The notes below the pieces were generated by a model, which worked only from the letters and a program-made list of their open reading frames with translations, did no database searches and was not told where the DNA came from. A program made the translations under genes and the position numbers. Below, in pieces: positions 10,001 to 18,913 of a stretch of 64,000 nucleotides of DNA (its first letter is position 1; every line of letters begins with the position of its first letter). Source of the stretch: Rhodohalobacter mucosus (GTDB lineage: Bacteria; Bacteroidota; Rhodothermia; Balneolales; Balneolaceae); NCBI RefSeq assembly GCF_003150675.1, contig NZ_QGGB01000002.1, positions 124,001 to 188,000 of the forward strand, given 5' to 3'.

Positions 10001-10356
10001 TGGTTCTGCTTACCGGTATTGTTGTAAATAACGGTATCGTGATGATCGATTACATCAAGATTCTGCAGTCTCGCGGACAAAATCGCCATGATGCCATTGT
10101 GAATGGCGCCGGCCGTCGCCTGCGTCCGATTCTGATGACGGCATTTACAACCATCCTTGCTATGGTGCCGCTGGCGCTGCAGCTGGGCTCAGGCGCTGAA
10201 ACGTGGAGCCCGATGGCCCGTTCCGTTATCGGAGGGCTTACGATGAGTACCATACTCATGCTTTTTGCGGTTCCATGTATGTACTACATTATCAATGGGT
10301 GGGTTGAAAAAGCCGGATTTGATGCGGTTCATAAAGAAGATCCGTTAAAGGAGTAA
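7084..10356 (+). CDS. RND family efflux pump, inner-membrane subunit 1
   Basis: A 1090-residue AcrB/HAE1-type proton-driven exporter with the expected duplicated layout of a membrane helix, large periplasmic loop and helix bundle. The TM4 motif reads GMVVDNAVVVLEN: one proton-relay Asp is kept and the second is Asn. A cytoplasmic insert of about 80 residues with extra hydrophobic character (around residues 500-580) makes it longer than the usual 1030-1050. It sits between the adaptor and a second pump gene, so the operon may build a heteromeric or two-pump system. Substrates cannot be inferred. Confidence 0.92.
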   Translation: MKNLPKLAVNRPVTFMMFSLILIGFGLYGLNNLRLNLYPDVSFPTITVYTTYEGVAPEDIEALITRQIEEQVGSISGVRRVRSLSSQGASVVKLNFNWGTDLFIAETEVRKRLDMIRRGLPDEVDQPIVFSYDPNDEPVIVLTLTSNTRSPRDLRTIATRQIEQRLERLEGIASAETAGGYDRQINVRISNAQMRTYNLDVSSISNRLRQENVQVPAGDLTEGETVFSLRTIGDFKNIDQIRNSIIAVTDEGNPVYLQDVAQVEDGIAQPIGNVRVENRDGVIINIYKQSDSNVVTAAGNVVAALGDIRTILPGDVQLEMLTNKADFISMSISNLIQTGFQAVILVVIMLLLFLRSGRTALIVAITIPISIIATFSIMDISEVSLNIISLSGLTLAVGMVVDNAVVVLENIFRFREDGEDGKQSAVKGAQEVSTPIVVSTLTTLVVFLPILFVPGIAGILFRDLALTISFALIVSVLIAISLIPVLSSRLFDAEISTAAQKEPARNILNKLMIWRRKSLLNRILSIPVLFLYFLSWPLLKLWGFIARASNTLFSENVGPWLGRKFDSLEERYKALLDRSLQRSGTVVIGAIILLIGSLPIYTLLGGEFFPQVDENFIILEVQREPGVSLLELERTIVQVEEIINEEVPERRLVVSDYGDKIGIEGADSPGGNQGRVRIELVPVNERDRGQMDITASLLERLEIIPGANIREVREDPLSPDGDTGLIVQIFGFEQDMKQELAFNAMERLRGIDGIVNVFSSADQGRPELRVEMDRERIARVGMNTSQVANALSNAVQGDIATTFVDQGLEFEVLVEVDPIDRSQSTDLNELQIRTPSGQWMPLKNLASVGRFTGPSNILRVNQERMVEVEGDLGNLDLSTAIEYARNELEQIQWPDGYRYELGGSAEEQQQSFFYLLIAFLVAAILTYMVMASQFESLVEPFIILFTIPLALTGVLLMLWMTLTPISVTAMVGLVLLTGIVVNNGIVMIDYIKILQSRGQNRHDAIVNGAGRRLRPILMTAFTTILAMVPLALQLGSGAETWSPMARSVIGGLTMSTILMLFAVPCMYYIINGWVEKAGFDAVHKEDPLKE

Positions 10357-10394
10357 CCAATGTCACAAGGTGCATATTTAAGGGCAGGGTTTAT

Positions 10395-10426
10395 ACCCTG
10401 AGCCCTGTGCCTTGCACCCTGAAACC
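10395..10426. repeat. degenerate CCCTGAA heptamer array
   Basis: About four 7-bp words (ccctgag, ccctgtg, ccttgca, ccctgaa) lie in the 98-bp gap between the two RND pump genes. The word is the reverse complement of the GGTTCAG/GGGTTCA word arrayed at 36290 and also occurs inside the DegT aminotransferase gene at 58681-58717. Confidence 0.65.
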
Positions 10427-10454
10427 ATAACCCTTCTTCTTCGAAGGATACGCC

Positions 10455-13400
10455 ATGAAAAAAATATCCATCACTGAAAAAATTCTGAAGCGGCCGGTAA
10501 CGGCTATTATGATGTCGCTTCTGGTTATCGGTTTCGGCATCTTTTCGCTTCTCAACCTGAAGGTAACGCTATATCCTTCGTTCAATATCCCCGTGATGGC
10601 TGTATCGGTTAACTACTCCAATGTGGCTCCTGACGACATGCTACAGCTGGTAGTGGAGCCTATTGAGGCTGTGGTGATGGGTGTTGAAGGAGTCGAATCA
10701 CTTGACTCGATCGTACGGCAGGGTGGCGCTTTTATGATTCTTAGGCTCCAGCCGGGTACAGATATCATGATTACCGAACAGAGAGTTCGGGAGGCCGTAG
10801 AACGAATACGCCCTACATTGCCTGCCGAAGCTAATGAACCCTTTATCTTTCAGTTTGACCCGGATCGCGCCCCCATTATGCGCCTTAGCGTGGAATCGGA
10901 TGTGCTGGGCCTGGACGAGCTGCGACAGCTCTCCATTGAATTTATTGAACCGCGCTTTGAGCGTATACCGGGTGTTGCATCTGCCGAGACACGCGGCGGG
11001 CTCACTAGAAATATATATGTGGACCTGATTCCTGAAGCTATGTCGCTCCACAGCATTCTGCCAAACCAGGTAACCGGTGCCATTCAGTCGAATAACGTAC
11101 AGCAACCCATCGGCAACCTCGTGGCCGATCGCACCAGCTACAGTATTCGGGCCGCTTCGATGTATTCAGATGTTGACCAGATTGCGCAAACGATCATAAG
11201 CATGACGGATGGAGTTCCTGTCAGAGTAAGCGACGTGGCGGTTGTGCGTGATGACTATGAGGATATTGATAACATAGTCGAGATAAACGGACGTAACAGC
11301 GTAACCATTGAAGTACAAAAGCAGTCGGATGCGAATACACTTGAGGTTGCACAGTCTGTCATTGCCACCGTTCAGGAATTCTACCCCACCCTGCCGTCAA
11401 ATGTAACCATGCAGGTACTGAGCAATGAAGGCAAATTCATTGAAGATTCGGTCTCAAACCTCTCCCAGTCGGCCCTGATCGCGCTCATTGTTGTAATACT
11501 GATTCTGCTGCTGTTTATGGGCGGGTGGCGAATCGCATTTGTTGTTGCCATGAGTATTCCTGTATCCCTTACGGCTACGTTCGCGTTTATGTATTTCATG
11601 GATATCACGCTCAACATCATATCCATTACAGGGCTTGCTTTAGCCATCGGGCTTCTGGTCGACAACTCCATCGTGGTATCGGAGAGCATAGCCAAAAAAC
11701 TTGAAGAGGGGCAGAATCGTTTTAAGGCTGCTCTCACAGGAACCAACGAAGTAGGCGGAGCCCTGCTTGGTTCAACCCTGACCACGCTGGCAGTATTTGT
11801 ACCGCTCATGGGCCTCTCAGGGTTCCAGGGCACGATAGCGCGGGATCTGGCGCTGACAATATCCATCTCCATCACCAGCTCCTTTCTGGCATCCATCATT
11901 CTCATCCCGGTTCTTGCATCACTGGTGATGAAACGGGAAGAATTTTTGAAAGCGAACTACACTTTTCGCTGGATCCGGTCACTGGAAGAGAACTACATAT
12001 CCATTCTGCAGTGGATCCTGAAAAGAAAATATGTGGTCAGTATCGCCATACTGCTGATCATCGGCGGCTCCGTGTACATGTTTCAGAACATTCAGAAAGA
12101 GTTTTTTCCGGAAACGGACGCTGGCCAGTTTGATCTAAGAATTGAGCTGCCGGCCGGCACAAAACTGGCTACCACCGCTGAAGCTCTCCGGACCTACACT
12201 GATCAGATACTGGAATATTCCGAGGTACAAACGGTGATTACCAATATTGGACGCAGGGGCAGGAGTACCATCTCAAACGGTGGTACGCTAAGTATCACAC
12301 TTGTTGACCCTGGCCAGCGTGATATAGAAACTGCCGACATAGCGGCAGAACTCCAGGAGTTGCTTCGGGAACCCGATGTAAACGTGGATATTTCAAACCT
12401 CGGCGGAGGTGGCGGCATACCATTCGGGCGCGGGGGCTGGAGCGGCCGGGGCATCCGTGTCAGCTTAATCGGGCCCGATGTGGAGGTTCTTCAGCGTCTC
12501 ACCCTCGAAATGGAAGAAAAACTGATTGATGACCCGATGGTGATGTCTGTGAGCAATCCCCGCTCAAGGCCAACGCCTGAGCTTGTTTACCAGCTCGACC
12601 GTCAAAGAATCAGCCGCACAGGTTTCACCACACAGGATGTTGCCAGGGAACTGGGTGCTCAGGCCAGGGGCAACCGGGCAGGATTTTTCCGTGAAGAGGG
12701 GCGTGAAATCCCGATTCAGGTACGCAACGTAAGAGAGCAGTTCCAAAACCGCGAAGATCTTTACGACCTGGAGCTGCTGCAGGTCGGTGAACAGAGAATC
12801 CCCGTGCTGGGTCTCGGCGAGTTTGTGGCTCAGGAAGGTCTATCGAGTATAAACCGACGTGACCGCCAAACTCTCCTCGATGTTTCCATTATGGTTCGGG
12901 GCGACCTGGAGGAGTATCAGCAGCGCATTGTGGATGTGCTTGAAAATGAAATTATCCTGCCAGACGGATATCGATATGAGTTTTCAGGATCGATATTTTC
13001 ACAGCAGGAGAGCAGTGCTGAAGTTTTAATTTCACTCCTGCTTGCACTGCTTCTTACCTATATGGTAATGGCTTCCGTATTTGAAAATTTTCGGGACCCC
13101 TTTATTGTCATGTTTTCAGTACCCCTTGCTTTCTTTGGGTCACTGGTATTTCTGAATATTACAGGCACTCCTCTCAGCATTCCTGCCTACATTGGTATTG
13201 TGATACTAATCGGGATTGTGGTAAACAACGGCATCGTATTGCTCGACTACATTCATCAGAAAACCAAAAATCGTGAAGAGTCCACTGACTATCTGGAGCT
13301 TTTTCTGGAAGCCTGTCAGCGTAGAATGAGGCCCATTCTGCTTACTGCTATGACCACGATCTTCTCGATGATTCCCCTGGCGCTCGAGGTCGGATCCGGT

Positions 13401-13553
13401 TCGGAAACATGGAGTCCGCTGGCCAGATCGGTTATCGGCGGACTGGCATTTGCAGCCGTTCTGACCCTTTTTGTGATTCCGACCGTCGTGGTTGGCATTT
13501 CAAACCGCAGAAGAAAAGTGATTAAGGAAGCATTTGAAAACAAATCTTCATGA
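10455..13553 (+). CDS. RND family efflux pump, inner-membrane subunit 2
   Basis: A 1032-residue RND exporter of the same family as its upstream neighbour but clearly diverged. TM4 reads IGLLVDNSIVVSES, again with one relay Asp and an adjacent Asn. The periplasmic region contains a glycine-rich stretch (SNLGGGGGIPFGRGGW, near residue 650) that is unusual for the family and could be a flexible substrate-loop feature. It is the last gene of the adaptor-pump-pump operon; the following 700 bp contain only repeats. Function as a proton-coupled exporter is inferred from family. Confidence 0.91.
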   Translation: MKKISITEKILKRPVTAIMMSLLVIGFGIFSLLNLKVTLYPSFNIPVMAVSVNYSNVAPDDMLQLVVEPIEAVVMGVEGVESLDSIVRQGGAFMILRLQPGTDIMITEQRVREAVERIRPTLPAEANEPFIFQFDPDRAPIMRLSVESDVLGLDELRQLSIEFIEPRFERIPGVASAETRGGLTRNIYVDLIPEAMSLHSILPNQVTGAIQSNNVQQPIGNLVADRTSYSIRAASMYSDVDQIAQTIISMTDGVPVRVSDVAVVRDDYEDIDNIVEINGRNSVTIEVQKQSDANTLEVAQSVIATVQEFYPTLPSNVTMQVLSNEGKFIEDSVSNLSQSALIALIVVILILLLFMGGWRIAFVVAMSIPVSLTATFAFMYFMDITLNIISITGLALAIGLLVDNSIVVSESIAKKLEEGQNRFKAALTGTNEVGGALLGSTLTTLAVFVPLMGLSGFQGTIARDLALTISISITSSFLASIILIPVLASLVMKREEFLKANYTFRWIRSLEENYISILQWILKRKYVVSIAILLIIGGSVYMFQNIQKEFFPETDAGQFDLRIELPAGTKLATTAEALRTYTDQILEYSEVQTVITNIGRRGRSTISNGGTLSITLVDPGQRDIETADIAAELQELLREPDVNVDISNLGGGGGIPFGRGGWSGRGIRVSLIGPDVEVLQRLTLEMEEKLIDDPMVMSVSNPRSRPTPELVYQLDRQRISRTGFTTQDVARELGAQARGNRAGFFREEGREIPIQVRNVREQFQNREDLYDLELLQVGEQRIPVLGLGEFVAQEGLSSINRRDRQTLLDVSIMVRGDLEEYQQRIVDVLENEIILPDGYRYEFSGSIFSQQESSAEVLISLLLALLLTYMVMASVFENFRDPFIVMFSVPLAFFGSLVFLNITGTPLSIPAYIGIVILIGIVVNNGIVLLDYIHQKTKNREESTDYLELFLEACQRRMRPILLTAMTTIFSMIPLALEVGSGSETWSPLARSVIGGLAFAAVLTLFVIPTVVVGISNRRRKVIKEAFENKSS

Positions 13554-14255
13554 GAAAAGACCATTTTTAAAAAGCGGGGGTTGGAAATTCTTAAGATGTC
13601 TTTACCAGAACCTCCTCGACACAAACTTGGGCGTTGGAAACGGCTACAGGGTCCAGTCTACTACGCTAAAGCTTCGCAGACCACGGGGTGCATGGCACAC
13701 GGTTGGTGCTATCCCGAAGTCTCGGGACTGCAAACTGCACGCAGCAGGTCTCAGGCTGCAGGTTTGATATAAGACAACACTCTTTGTCCCGGAAACTTCA
13801 ACCATCGCTCATCGCCAGTCGTCCATCACATATCGTCTTCTCCCGCCTGCAGATCATCCGGTGATTAGCAGATCCCGGAGTGAAGCGTTAATAAGAAAAT
13901 CATACCGGTGAGATCTCCTCAAATGGGATAAACCTGATGGACCATTGATTATCTTTAGCGTAATAGAGGGAGCTGCCACCGGAGGATCTGCCCGCCGGTG
14001 ATTTTTGTCTCTTTTGATCATTCAAAAGAGAGAGGAAGAGGGAGAGATCTCTAAACAGTATGGAAATGTATCTGTATCACAGAATCAGGCCACATGCTAC
14101 AGGCAACAGGTCCCGAGAATCGGGAGCAACAATCAAAACCGAGGGGTCGGGACTGCAAACTGTACGCAGCTGGGTGCATGCTACAAGGTGCAAGATTGAT
14201 TTAAAGCAACACCCATAATTCCGTAAACAGATGAAGAAGACAAGCTTCAGAAAGC
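13554..14255. repeat. 702-bp repeat-filled spacer with two direct copies of a word array
   Basis: No credible gene is present; short open frames are repeat-derived. Two direct copies of one unit occur at about 13698-13795 and 14093-14230. Each contains cgggactgcaaactg, a run of 7-bp words related to gcacgca/gcaggtc, and then a shared tail (ttgat-a-aa-caacac, then ccg-aaac). Each copy carries a small palindrome (cccgaagtctcggg near 13712; cccgagaatcggg near 14112). A rearranged relative lies at about 59745-59800. Confidence 0.65.
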
Positions 14256-15017
14256 CTAAAGCCAGTTCAGCAGATCATCTTTTACGCTTTTCACATCCAC
14301 ATAGCGCTCAAAGATTTCGCTGAGGGAAGCATCCTTTTCCAGTTCCCTTCGGGATTTTGCATCCAGGTAAGCAAGAATCTGGCCTTTGTGAAGGATGGCA
14401 ATATCGTCACACAGATTTTCAACCACTTCCAGAATATGGCTGGTAATAAAAATTGTGGTGCCCTTCTCCTTCAGTTTTCTCAGAATGGATTTCATTCGGC
14501 CAATGGAGATCACGTCCACGCTTTCAAATGGTTCGTCAAGAAAAAGCAGTTTTGGATTGGTGAGAATGGCCGCGCAAAAAGCCAGTTTCTTCCGGCTTCC
14601 GGATGAGAGCTGTTTTGACTTCACATGAGCAAATTCTTCAATTTCAAAATAACTAAACAGTGAATTGATCTTATCGGCCAACCCGCTGCTGTCAATCCTG
14701 TACATCTCACAGACGTAGGTCACAAATTCGTAACTGGTAAAATTTTCAAACAGCAGCGGTGGCTGTAAAACCGATGCTACGCTCTTTTTGATCTTCATCT
14801 CATTGGATGAAGTGTATTCAAATCCGTTTATGGTAATCGTACCCTCGCTATAGTCAAGCAAACCTGTCAGGATCCCAATTAGCGTACTTTTCCCGGCTCC
14901 GTTCGGTCCAATGAGGCCGAAGATGGTACCGGCGGGTACCTCCAGGTCAAGGCTTTTTAAAACGGGTTCTTTGTCGTACGCCTTGGAAAGTTCACTGATG
15001 GTTAAAGCTCGTTCCAT
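14256..15017 (-). CDS. ABC transporter ATP-binding subunit
   Basis: The 253-residue nucleotide-binding subunit has Walker A GPNGAGKST (about residues 37-45), a signature-like LSSGSRKKL, Walker B LLFLDEP and a switch His in FITSH. It resembles ATPases of ABC-2 type exporters. It is the last gene of a three-gene operon: two large membrane subunits precede it, and its start overlaps the second permease end by 16 bp, which argues for translational coupling. It should power export by the two paralogous permeases. Cargo is unknown. Confidence 0.9.
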   Translation of the reverse strand: MERALTISELSKAYDKEPVLKSLDLEVPAGTIFGLIGPNGAGKSTLIGILTGLLDYSEGTITINGFEYTSSNEMKIKKSVASVLQPPLLFENFTSYEFVTYVCEMYRIDSSGLADKINSLFSYFEIEEFAHVKSKQLSSGSRKKLAFCAAILTNPKLLFLDEPFESVDVISIGRMKSILRKLKEKGTTIFITSHILEVVENLCDDIAILHKGQILAYLDAKSRRELEKDASLSEIFERYVDVKSVKDDLLNWL

Positions 15018-16543
15018 AATTTGGGTATCACAATCTTTTTGAATGATTCAGTGGTTGTCGCCAGTTTTCTCACAAACCATACGGCAAGTATCGCAGTTAC
15101 CGCAGCAAGGAGGATAATATGAAGCCATTGCCTTCCCTCCAGCACGAAGAAAGTAAGAATGCCGAGCAAAAGTACCACAAACATTGCTGAAAAGGTAATG
15201 GAAGCAGGCACGGCCGGGTTCGATACCGACATCAGGCTGACTTCCTCAATTTTCTTGTAGTTCGACATGCTGCTCTTCAGAATCATATGCAGAAACACCA
15301 TATTGATTCCGGTAACACCCAGAAGCACCTGAATCATGGTAAGCAGGTCCTCAAAAAGAAACGGCAACAGTATCAGTACCGTCAGAAATGCGATTCCCGT
15401 GATCTTGAAAGCGGTCTTGAAACGCTCCAGGATAATTTTACGGCGTTCAACCGGTGCCTGAAGTGTGAGCAGAAGCTCCCTGTTTTCGAAACCGAACGGG
15501 TTTGCCAGCATCACCATCAGAAAAACCACCGGGATGAACGTAAGAAATACGGAAACCAGAAACTGATTTGCCGTGGTGCCGTCGCCCGCAATCAGTATAT
15601 ACGGTACGATAAGAACATAGGTAAGCAAAAACTGGGTTTTACTGTACGAATGGTTCCAGATCGTATAGAAAAACTTGCCTCCCTGCAGACCCAGCCGTTT
15701 AATAAACGTACTCACTTCACCCGACTTCCCTGCCCGCACATTTGCATTGATGGGCTGCAGCAATGCCTGCCGGGTATGCTCCGACATATCCCGAATCAAA
15801 AAAAAGGTCAGAACACCAAACACTACGATGAGTGTGCTTAGAAGCGGGATTGAACTGAGGGTTGATGCCACACTGTAGAAAACCATTCCCGGGGTGTAGT
15901 GCAGCCAACTGTTCAGAGCCTCCGCAATAGCTGATGCATCAGAAACATAGTCAGGCAAATTAACACCCGTGCTCAGGATTACGAGAATAATGACGGCAAT
16001 GCCCAGAAAACCGTTCACCCATTTGAGGTTGTCTGCAGTAAACAGTTTAAACCGCCACTTAAATGAGTTGATGAGACCGTAATTTACCAGCAGCAGAAGA
16101 ACAATGGTGATAAACTGCAGGTTGCTTTGCGATAGCATTGCCAGATAGAATACCCATATCACGTTAAAAAGAAGGTTTACGGGATGGAAAAATCCGGCCA
16201 GGTTCAGATAGCCTGTCAGCCTTCGCAGCGGCATACCAAGTGCAAGAAGTTTTCTGTTATCGGTTAACCTGAGACGGCTGATTTTTGTAAAAAAAACCTG
16301 GTTCAGCCAAAGCAGATTGATAAAAAACAGGTTAAACGCCAGATTTACATCTTCTGTATACCACGGATAGGTCTCCTGCACAGCACTTATATCGGGAGCG
16401 ACAATCAGCGTGATCGCCACTGCTATAAACTGCCCCAGTATGATCAGCAGAAACAGAGAGTAAAACAGAATGGCTGCTACCTCAACGTTCTGAAGGGAAC
16501 GCCACCACAGTATTGAATTTAGCTTCACAAACTCCTTCAGCAT
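15002..16543 (-). CDS. ABC exporter membrane subunit (paralogue B)
   Basis: A 513-residue protein with about 12 hydrophobic helices and no soluble domain. It parallels the upstream permease in length, in its opening (LNSILWWRSLQN then a long helix), and in a central loop ending in FGFENRELLLTLQAPV, matching FGYEHRELLLHLQLPV in its partner. The pair therefore arose by duplication and probably forms a heterodimeric translocator with the ATPase encoded next. No named family is recognised with certainty. Confidence 0.75.
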   Translation of the reverse strand: MLKEFVKLNSILWWRSLQNVEVAAILFYSLFLLIILGQFIAVAITLIVAPDISAVQETYPWYTEDVNLAFNLFFINLLWLNQVFFTKISRLRLTDNRKLLALGMPLRRLTGYLNLAGFFHPVNLLFNVIWVFYLAMLSQSNLQFITIVLLLLVNYGLINSFKWRFKLFTADNLKWVNGFLGIAVIILVILSTGVNLPDYVSDASAIAEALNSWLHYTPGMVFYSVASTLSSIPLLSTLIVVFGVLTFFLIRDMSEHTRQALLQPINANVRAGKSGEVSTFIKRLGLQGGKFFYTIWNHSYSKTQFLLTYVLIVPYILIAGDGTTANQFLVSVFLTFIPVVFLMVMLANPFGFENRELLLTLQAPVERRKIILERFKTAFKITGIAFLTVLILLPFLFEDLLTMIQVLLGVTGINMVFLHMILKSSMSNYKKIEEVSLMSVSNPAVPASITFSAMFVVLLLGILTFFVLEGRQWLHIILLAAVTAILAVWFVRKLATTTESFKKIVIPKLWNEL

Positions 16544-16556
16544 ATCTTTTTCCGGA

Positions 16557-18107
16557 TTAAAAGTCGTTCCACAACTTCATCAGAACTCTGTTCTTAAATG
16601 CCCTTGCAAGCAAACTGAAATTCAGCAAAATGTAAACACCGATTGCGATAATGAGTATCACCATAACCCACAGTCTGTACGGCTGCCATTCTCCCAGCGG
16701 CACAAACACCGTATATCCCAGAATGAAAATTGCTGACGACATCGTAAATGTAACTTTTTGCGGGATAATGGGATGTTTGAAGCTGAAAGAGCTGTAGCTT
16801 GCCTTTTGATACTGATAAAATGAACTCCATAGAAAAACCAGCATAAAACAGAGAAAAAAGAAGGTGTTTGCGATGTAGATTGAAAAAACGGGACCAAGTT
16901 GCGGCAGTCTCAGAATCTCAACTATGGTGATGCCGTAAAAAATAAAGAGAGGAACGGTTATTATACCCAGAAACCTCTCTTTAAGCTGTTTTTCGAACGG
17001 TACGGGAAGCTGCAGGTGAAGCAGCAGCTCACGGTGTTCGTAACCAAACATGTTTGCCATTCCCATTCCAAGAAGTGCAACGGGTATAGCAGCCAGCATC
17101 GTTGCAATCAGTATCAGCGATATGATACCAAAATCAACCGCCAGCAAAATGGGAATGTAAATAAGCGGTATCAGTGTGATGGCAAGCAGCTGTAGCCGGT
17201 TATAGGGGTGCGTCATCACATAGTAATAGTATTTCCCTGCATTGAAACCCAGCCAGCTTCTAAGGAAAATCCATAGCCTGCTTCCCTCCTTCCGCACCTT
17301 CATCACGGCCGGGCGCATCATCCCCTCCCTTGTTTTGTTCTGATGATCACGAAAAATTACATACGTAAGAAACACGAGGAGAATGAAAATTACGGACGAA
17401 AAAAGCGGAGAATTTTCGAATGTTGCCGACTGATAGAGCATACCGCCGGGCAGCCAAAGCAGTACATCAATAATCTGCGACAGCTGTATGGCAAGTTCAT
17501 TAAGAATTGACTGGGTTTGACGGGAGATAATCGCCAGTGCAGATATCACGCCAAACAGGATAAATACGAAACTGAATACAATGATCTTGAAGCGCCTCTC
17601 CACCATTTGCAGAAAACGGTGCTTGATAGAGTAGATAATGCCATAATTCAGAATTACCGCTGCAACCACAACCGGGATATTCCAGAACGAATGAATCTGC
17701 AGTGACAGAAACACAAGCCAGGTTATGTTATAAATTACATTAACCGGGTGATAGAGGCACATCAGGTTTAGATGCCTTGAAAGCAATACGGAAGGATAAC
17801 CGAATATCAGCAGCTTTCTGTTTTCTTCCATATTGAGAAGCCGCGTACTTGTAAAAGAGAAGTGCAGAATCCAGAATACGCTTGCAAACGTAAGCAGTAT
17901 GAGCCGGTGCAGTTCGGGCGTAAGCCAGGTAAGTTCCATCTGCAGGCTTGCCGTACTGTCGAGCAAAAGAACGATCAGTGCAGAACCCAGCAGGTTGATC
18001 AGCATAAACAACAGGAAGAGCCCGTAACCAATCAGAAGCAAAGTCTGCAGATTGGTCAGGCGGGCCAGAAACAGTTTCCAGTTTAAAAAGAGAAGCTTTT
18101 GCAGCAT
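16557..18107 (-). CDS. ABC exporter membrane subunit (paralogue A)
   Basis: A 516-residue polytopic membrane protein, paralogous to the next gene. The first possible start is GTG at 18113, but ATG at 18107 (MLQKLLFLNWKLFLARL) gives the same hydrophobic opening as its paralogue and is preferred. It is the first gene of the permease-permease-ATPase operon, with a 13-bp gap to paralogue B. A terminator for the opposite neighbour on the same strand lies just upstream (18115-18152), so this operon needs its own promoter, which must be close to or within that hairpin. Confidence 0.75.
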   Translation of the reverse strand: MLQKLLFLNWKLFLARLTNLQTLLLIGYGLFLLFMLINLLGSALIVLLLDSTASLQMELTWLTPELHRLILLTFASVFWILHFSFTSTRLLNMEENRKLLIFGYPSVLLSRHLNLMCLYHPVNVIYNITWLVFLSLQIHSFWNIPVVVAAVILNYGIIYSIKHRFLQMVERRFKIIVFSFVFILFGVISALAIISRQTQSILNELAIQLSQIIDVLLWLPGGMLYQSATFENSPLFSSVIFILLVFLTYVIFRDHQNKTREGMMRPAVMKVRKEGSRLWIFLRSWLGFNAGKYYYYVMTHPYNRLQLLAITLIPLIYIPILLAVDFGIISLILIATMLAAIPVALLGMGMANMFGYEHRELLLHLQLPVPFEKQLKERFLGIITVPLFIFYGITIVEILRLPQLGPVFSIYIANTFFFLCFMLVFLWSSFYQYQKASYSSFSFKHPIIPQKVTFTMSSAIFILGYTVFVPLGEWQPYRLWVMVILIIAIGVYILLNFSLLARAFKNRVLMKLWNDF

Positions 18108-18114
18108 AGTCACT

Positions 18115-18152
18115 CAAAAAATAAAACCCCGGCTCACATATTGAACCGGGGT
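18115..18152 (-). terminator. rho-independent terminator after the barrel gene
   Basis: On the minus strand ACCCCGG pairs with CCGGGGT around a 13-nt loop, followed by TTTTATTTTTT. It lies 18 bp beyond the stop of the outer-membrane barrel gene. Confidence 0.8.
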
Positions 18153-18169
18153 GTACCAGGTTTCATACA

Positions 18170-18775
18170 TCAGAACCAGATGCCCGCGGTTACCGAGAGG
18201 GCCGCATTTTTCCCTCCATTGCCATCGGCAGCATTCTTGAACACATCGGTAAATCCATATCCGTATTGTGCCCGGGCATTCAGCTTTGTCACACCCAGGT
18301 TAAAATCAATCCCAACGCCAATAGCACCGCCAATTTCCGTGCTGTTTATGTCATCGCTGATATCTCCCGTTTCTGATTCTGCGTTTATGTTGAAACTAAC
18401 ATAGGGCCCTGCAACAAGATGCGGTGTAATGGGACCGGGAGGTCCAAGGCGGAATTTGGCTAAAACAGGCACTTCAACATAGTCAAGATCCACATCTCCT
18501 GAAAAGCCGTCCGATGCCCGGGCTCCTTTTTGGGTATAGTAGATGCCCGATTCAACTCCAAAGGGCACCACAGGCAGGGATATATCGATCATTGCGCCGG
18601 CTGTTAATCCAAATCGAGCATCAGCATCAAAGTCTTCTCCCGCCAGATTGGCAATAGTAAAGCCTCCTTTCAACCCAAATGAGACCGGGCTTTGTGCATT
18701 TGTCTGAGCTGTCAGTCCGGCTATCAAAACCATAGCCATGCCAAGTATAGAACCTTTTATAGAATTCATGATCAT
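18170..18775 (-). CDS. outer-membrane beta-barrel protein (PorT/OMP_b-brl-like)
   Basis: A 201-residue exported protein with a cleavable signal peptide ending near TNAQS (residue 28-29). Alternating hydrophobic beta strands follow, starting with PVSFGLKGGFTIANL and ending with an aromatic residue (GIWF), as required for barrel assembly. The pattern matches the small PorT-like outer-membrane barrels common in Bacteroidota. Likely an eight-stranded barrel; function unknown. It is monocistronic, with a strong terminator. Confidence 0.85.
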   Translation of the reverse strand: MIMNSIKGSILGMAMVLIAGLTAQTNAQSPVSFGLKGGFTIANLAGEDFDADARFGLTAGAMIDISLPVVPFGVESGIYYTQKGARASDGFSGDVDLDYVEVPVLAKFRLGPPGPITPHLVAGPYVSFNINAESETGDISDDINSTEIGGAIGVGIDFNLGVTKLNARAQYGYGFTDVFKNAADGNGGKNAALSVTAGIWF

Positions 18776-18913
18776 ACATTAAATTTATTGGAGTAGTATA
18801 AAGAGCCCTTCACAGCCTCCGTGTTACACGGTACAATGAATTGATTTTAATCGAAAAAGAAAAGGTGAAACCACAGATAAGCTGTTAAATTCTGAAACGT
18901 AAAAAGCCCGGCT

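Noticed and set aside
13534-14199. Three short frames after the second RND pump
   Set aside because: Encoded by the gcacgca-type words and palindromes; no protein features.
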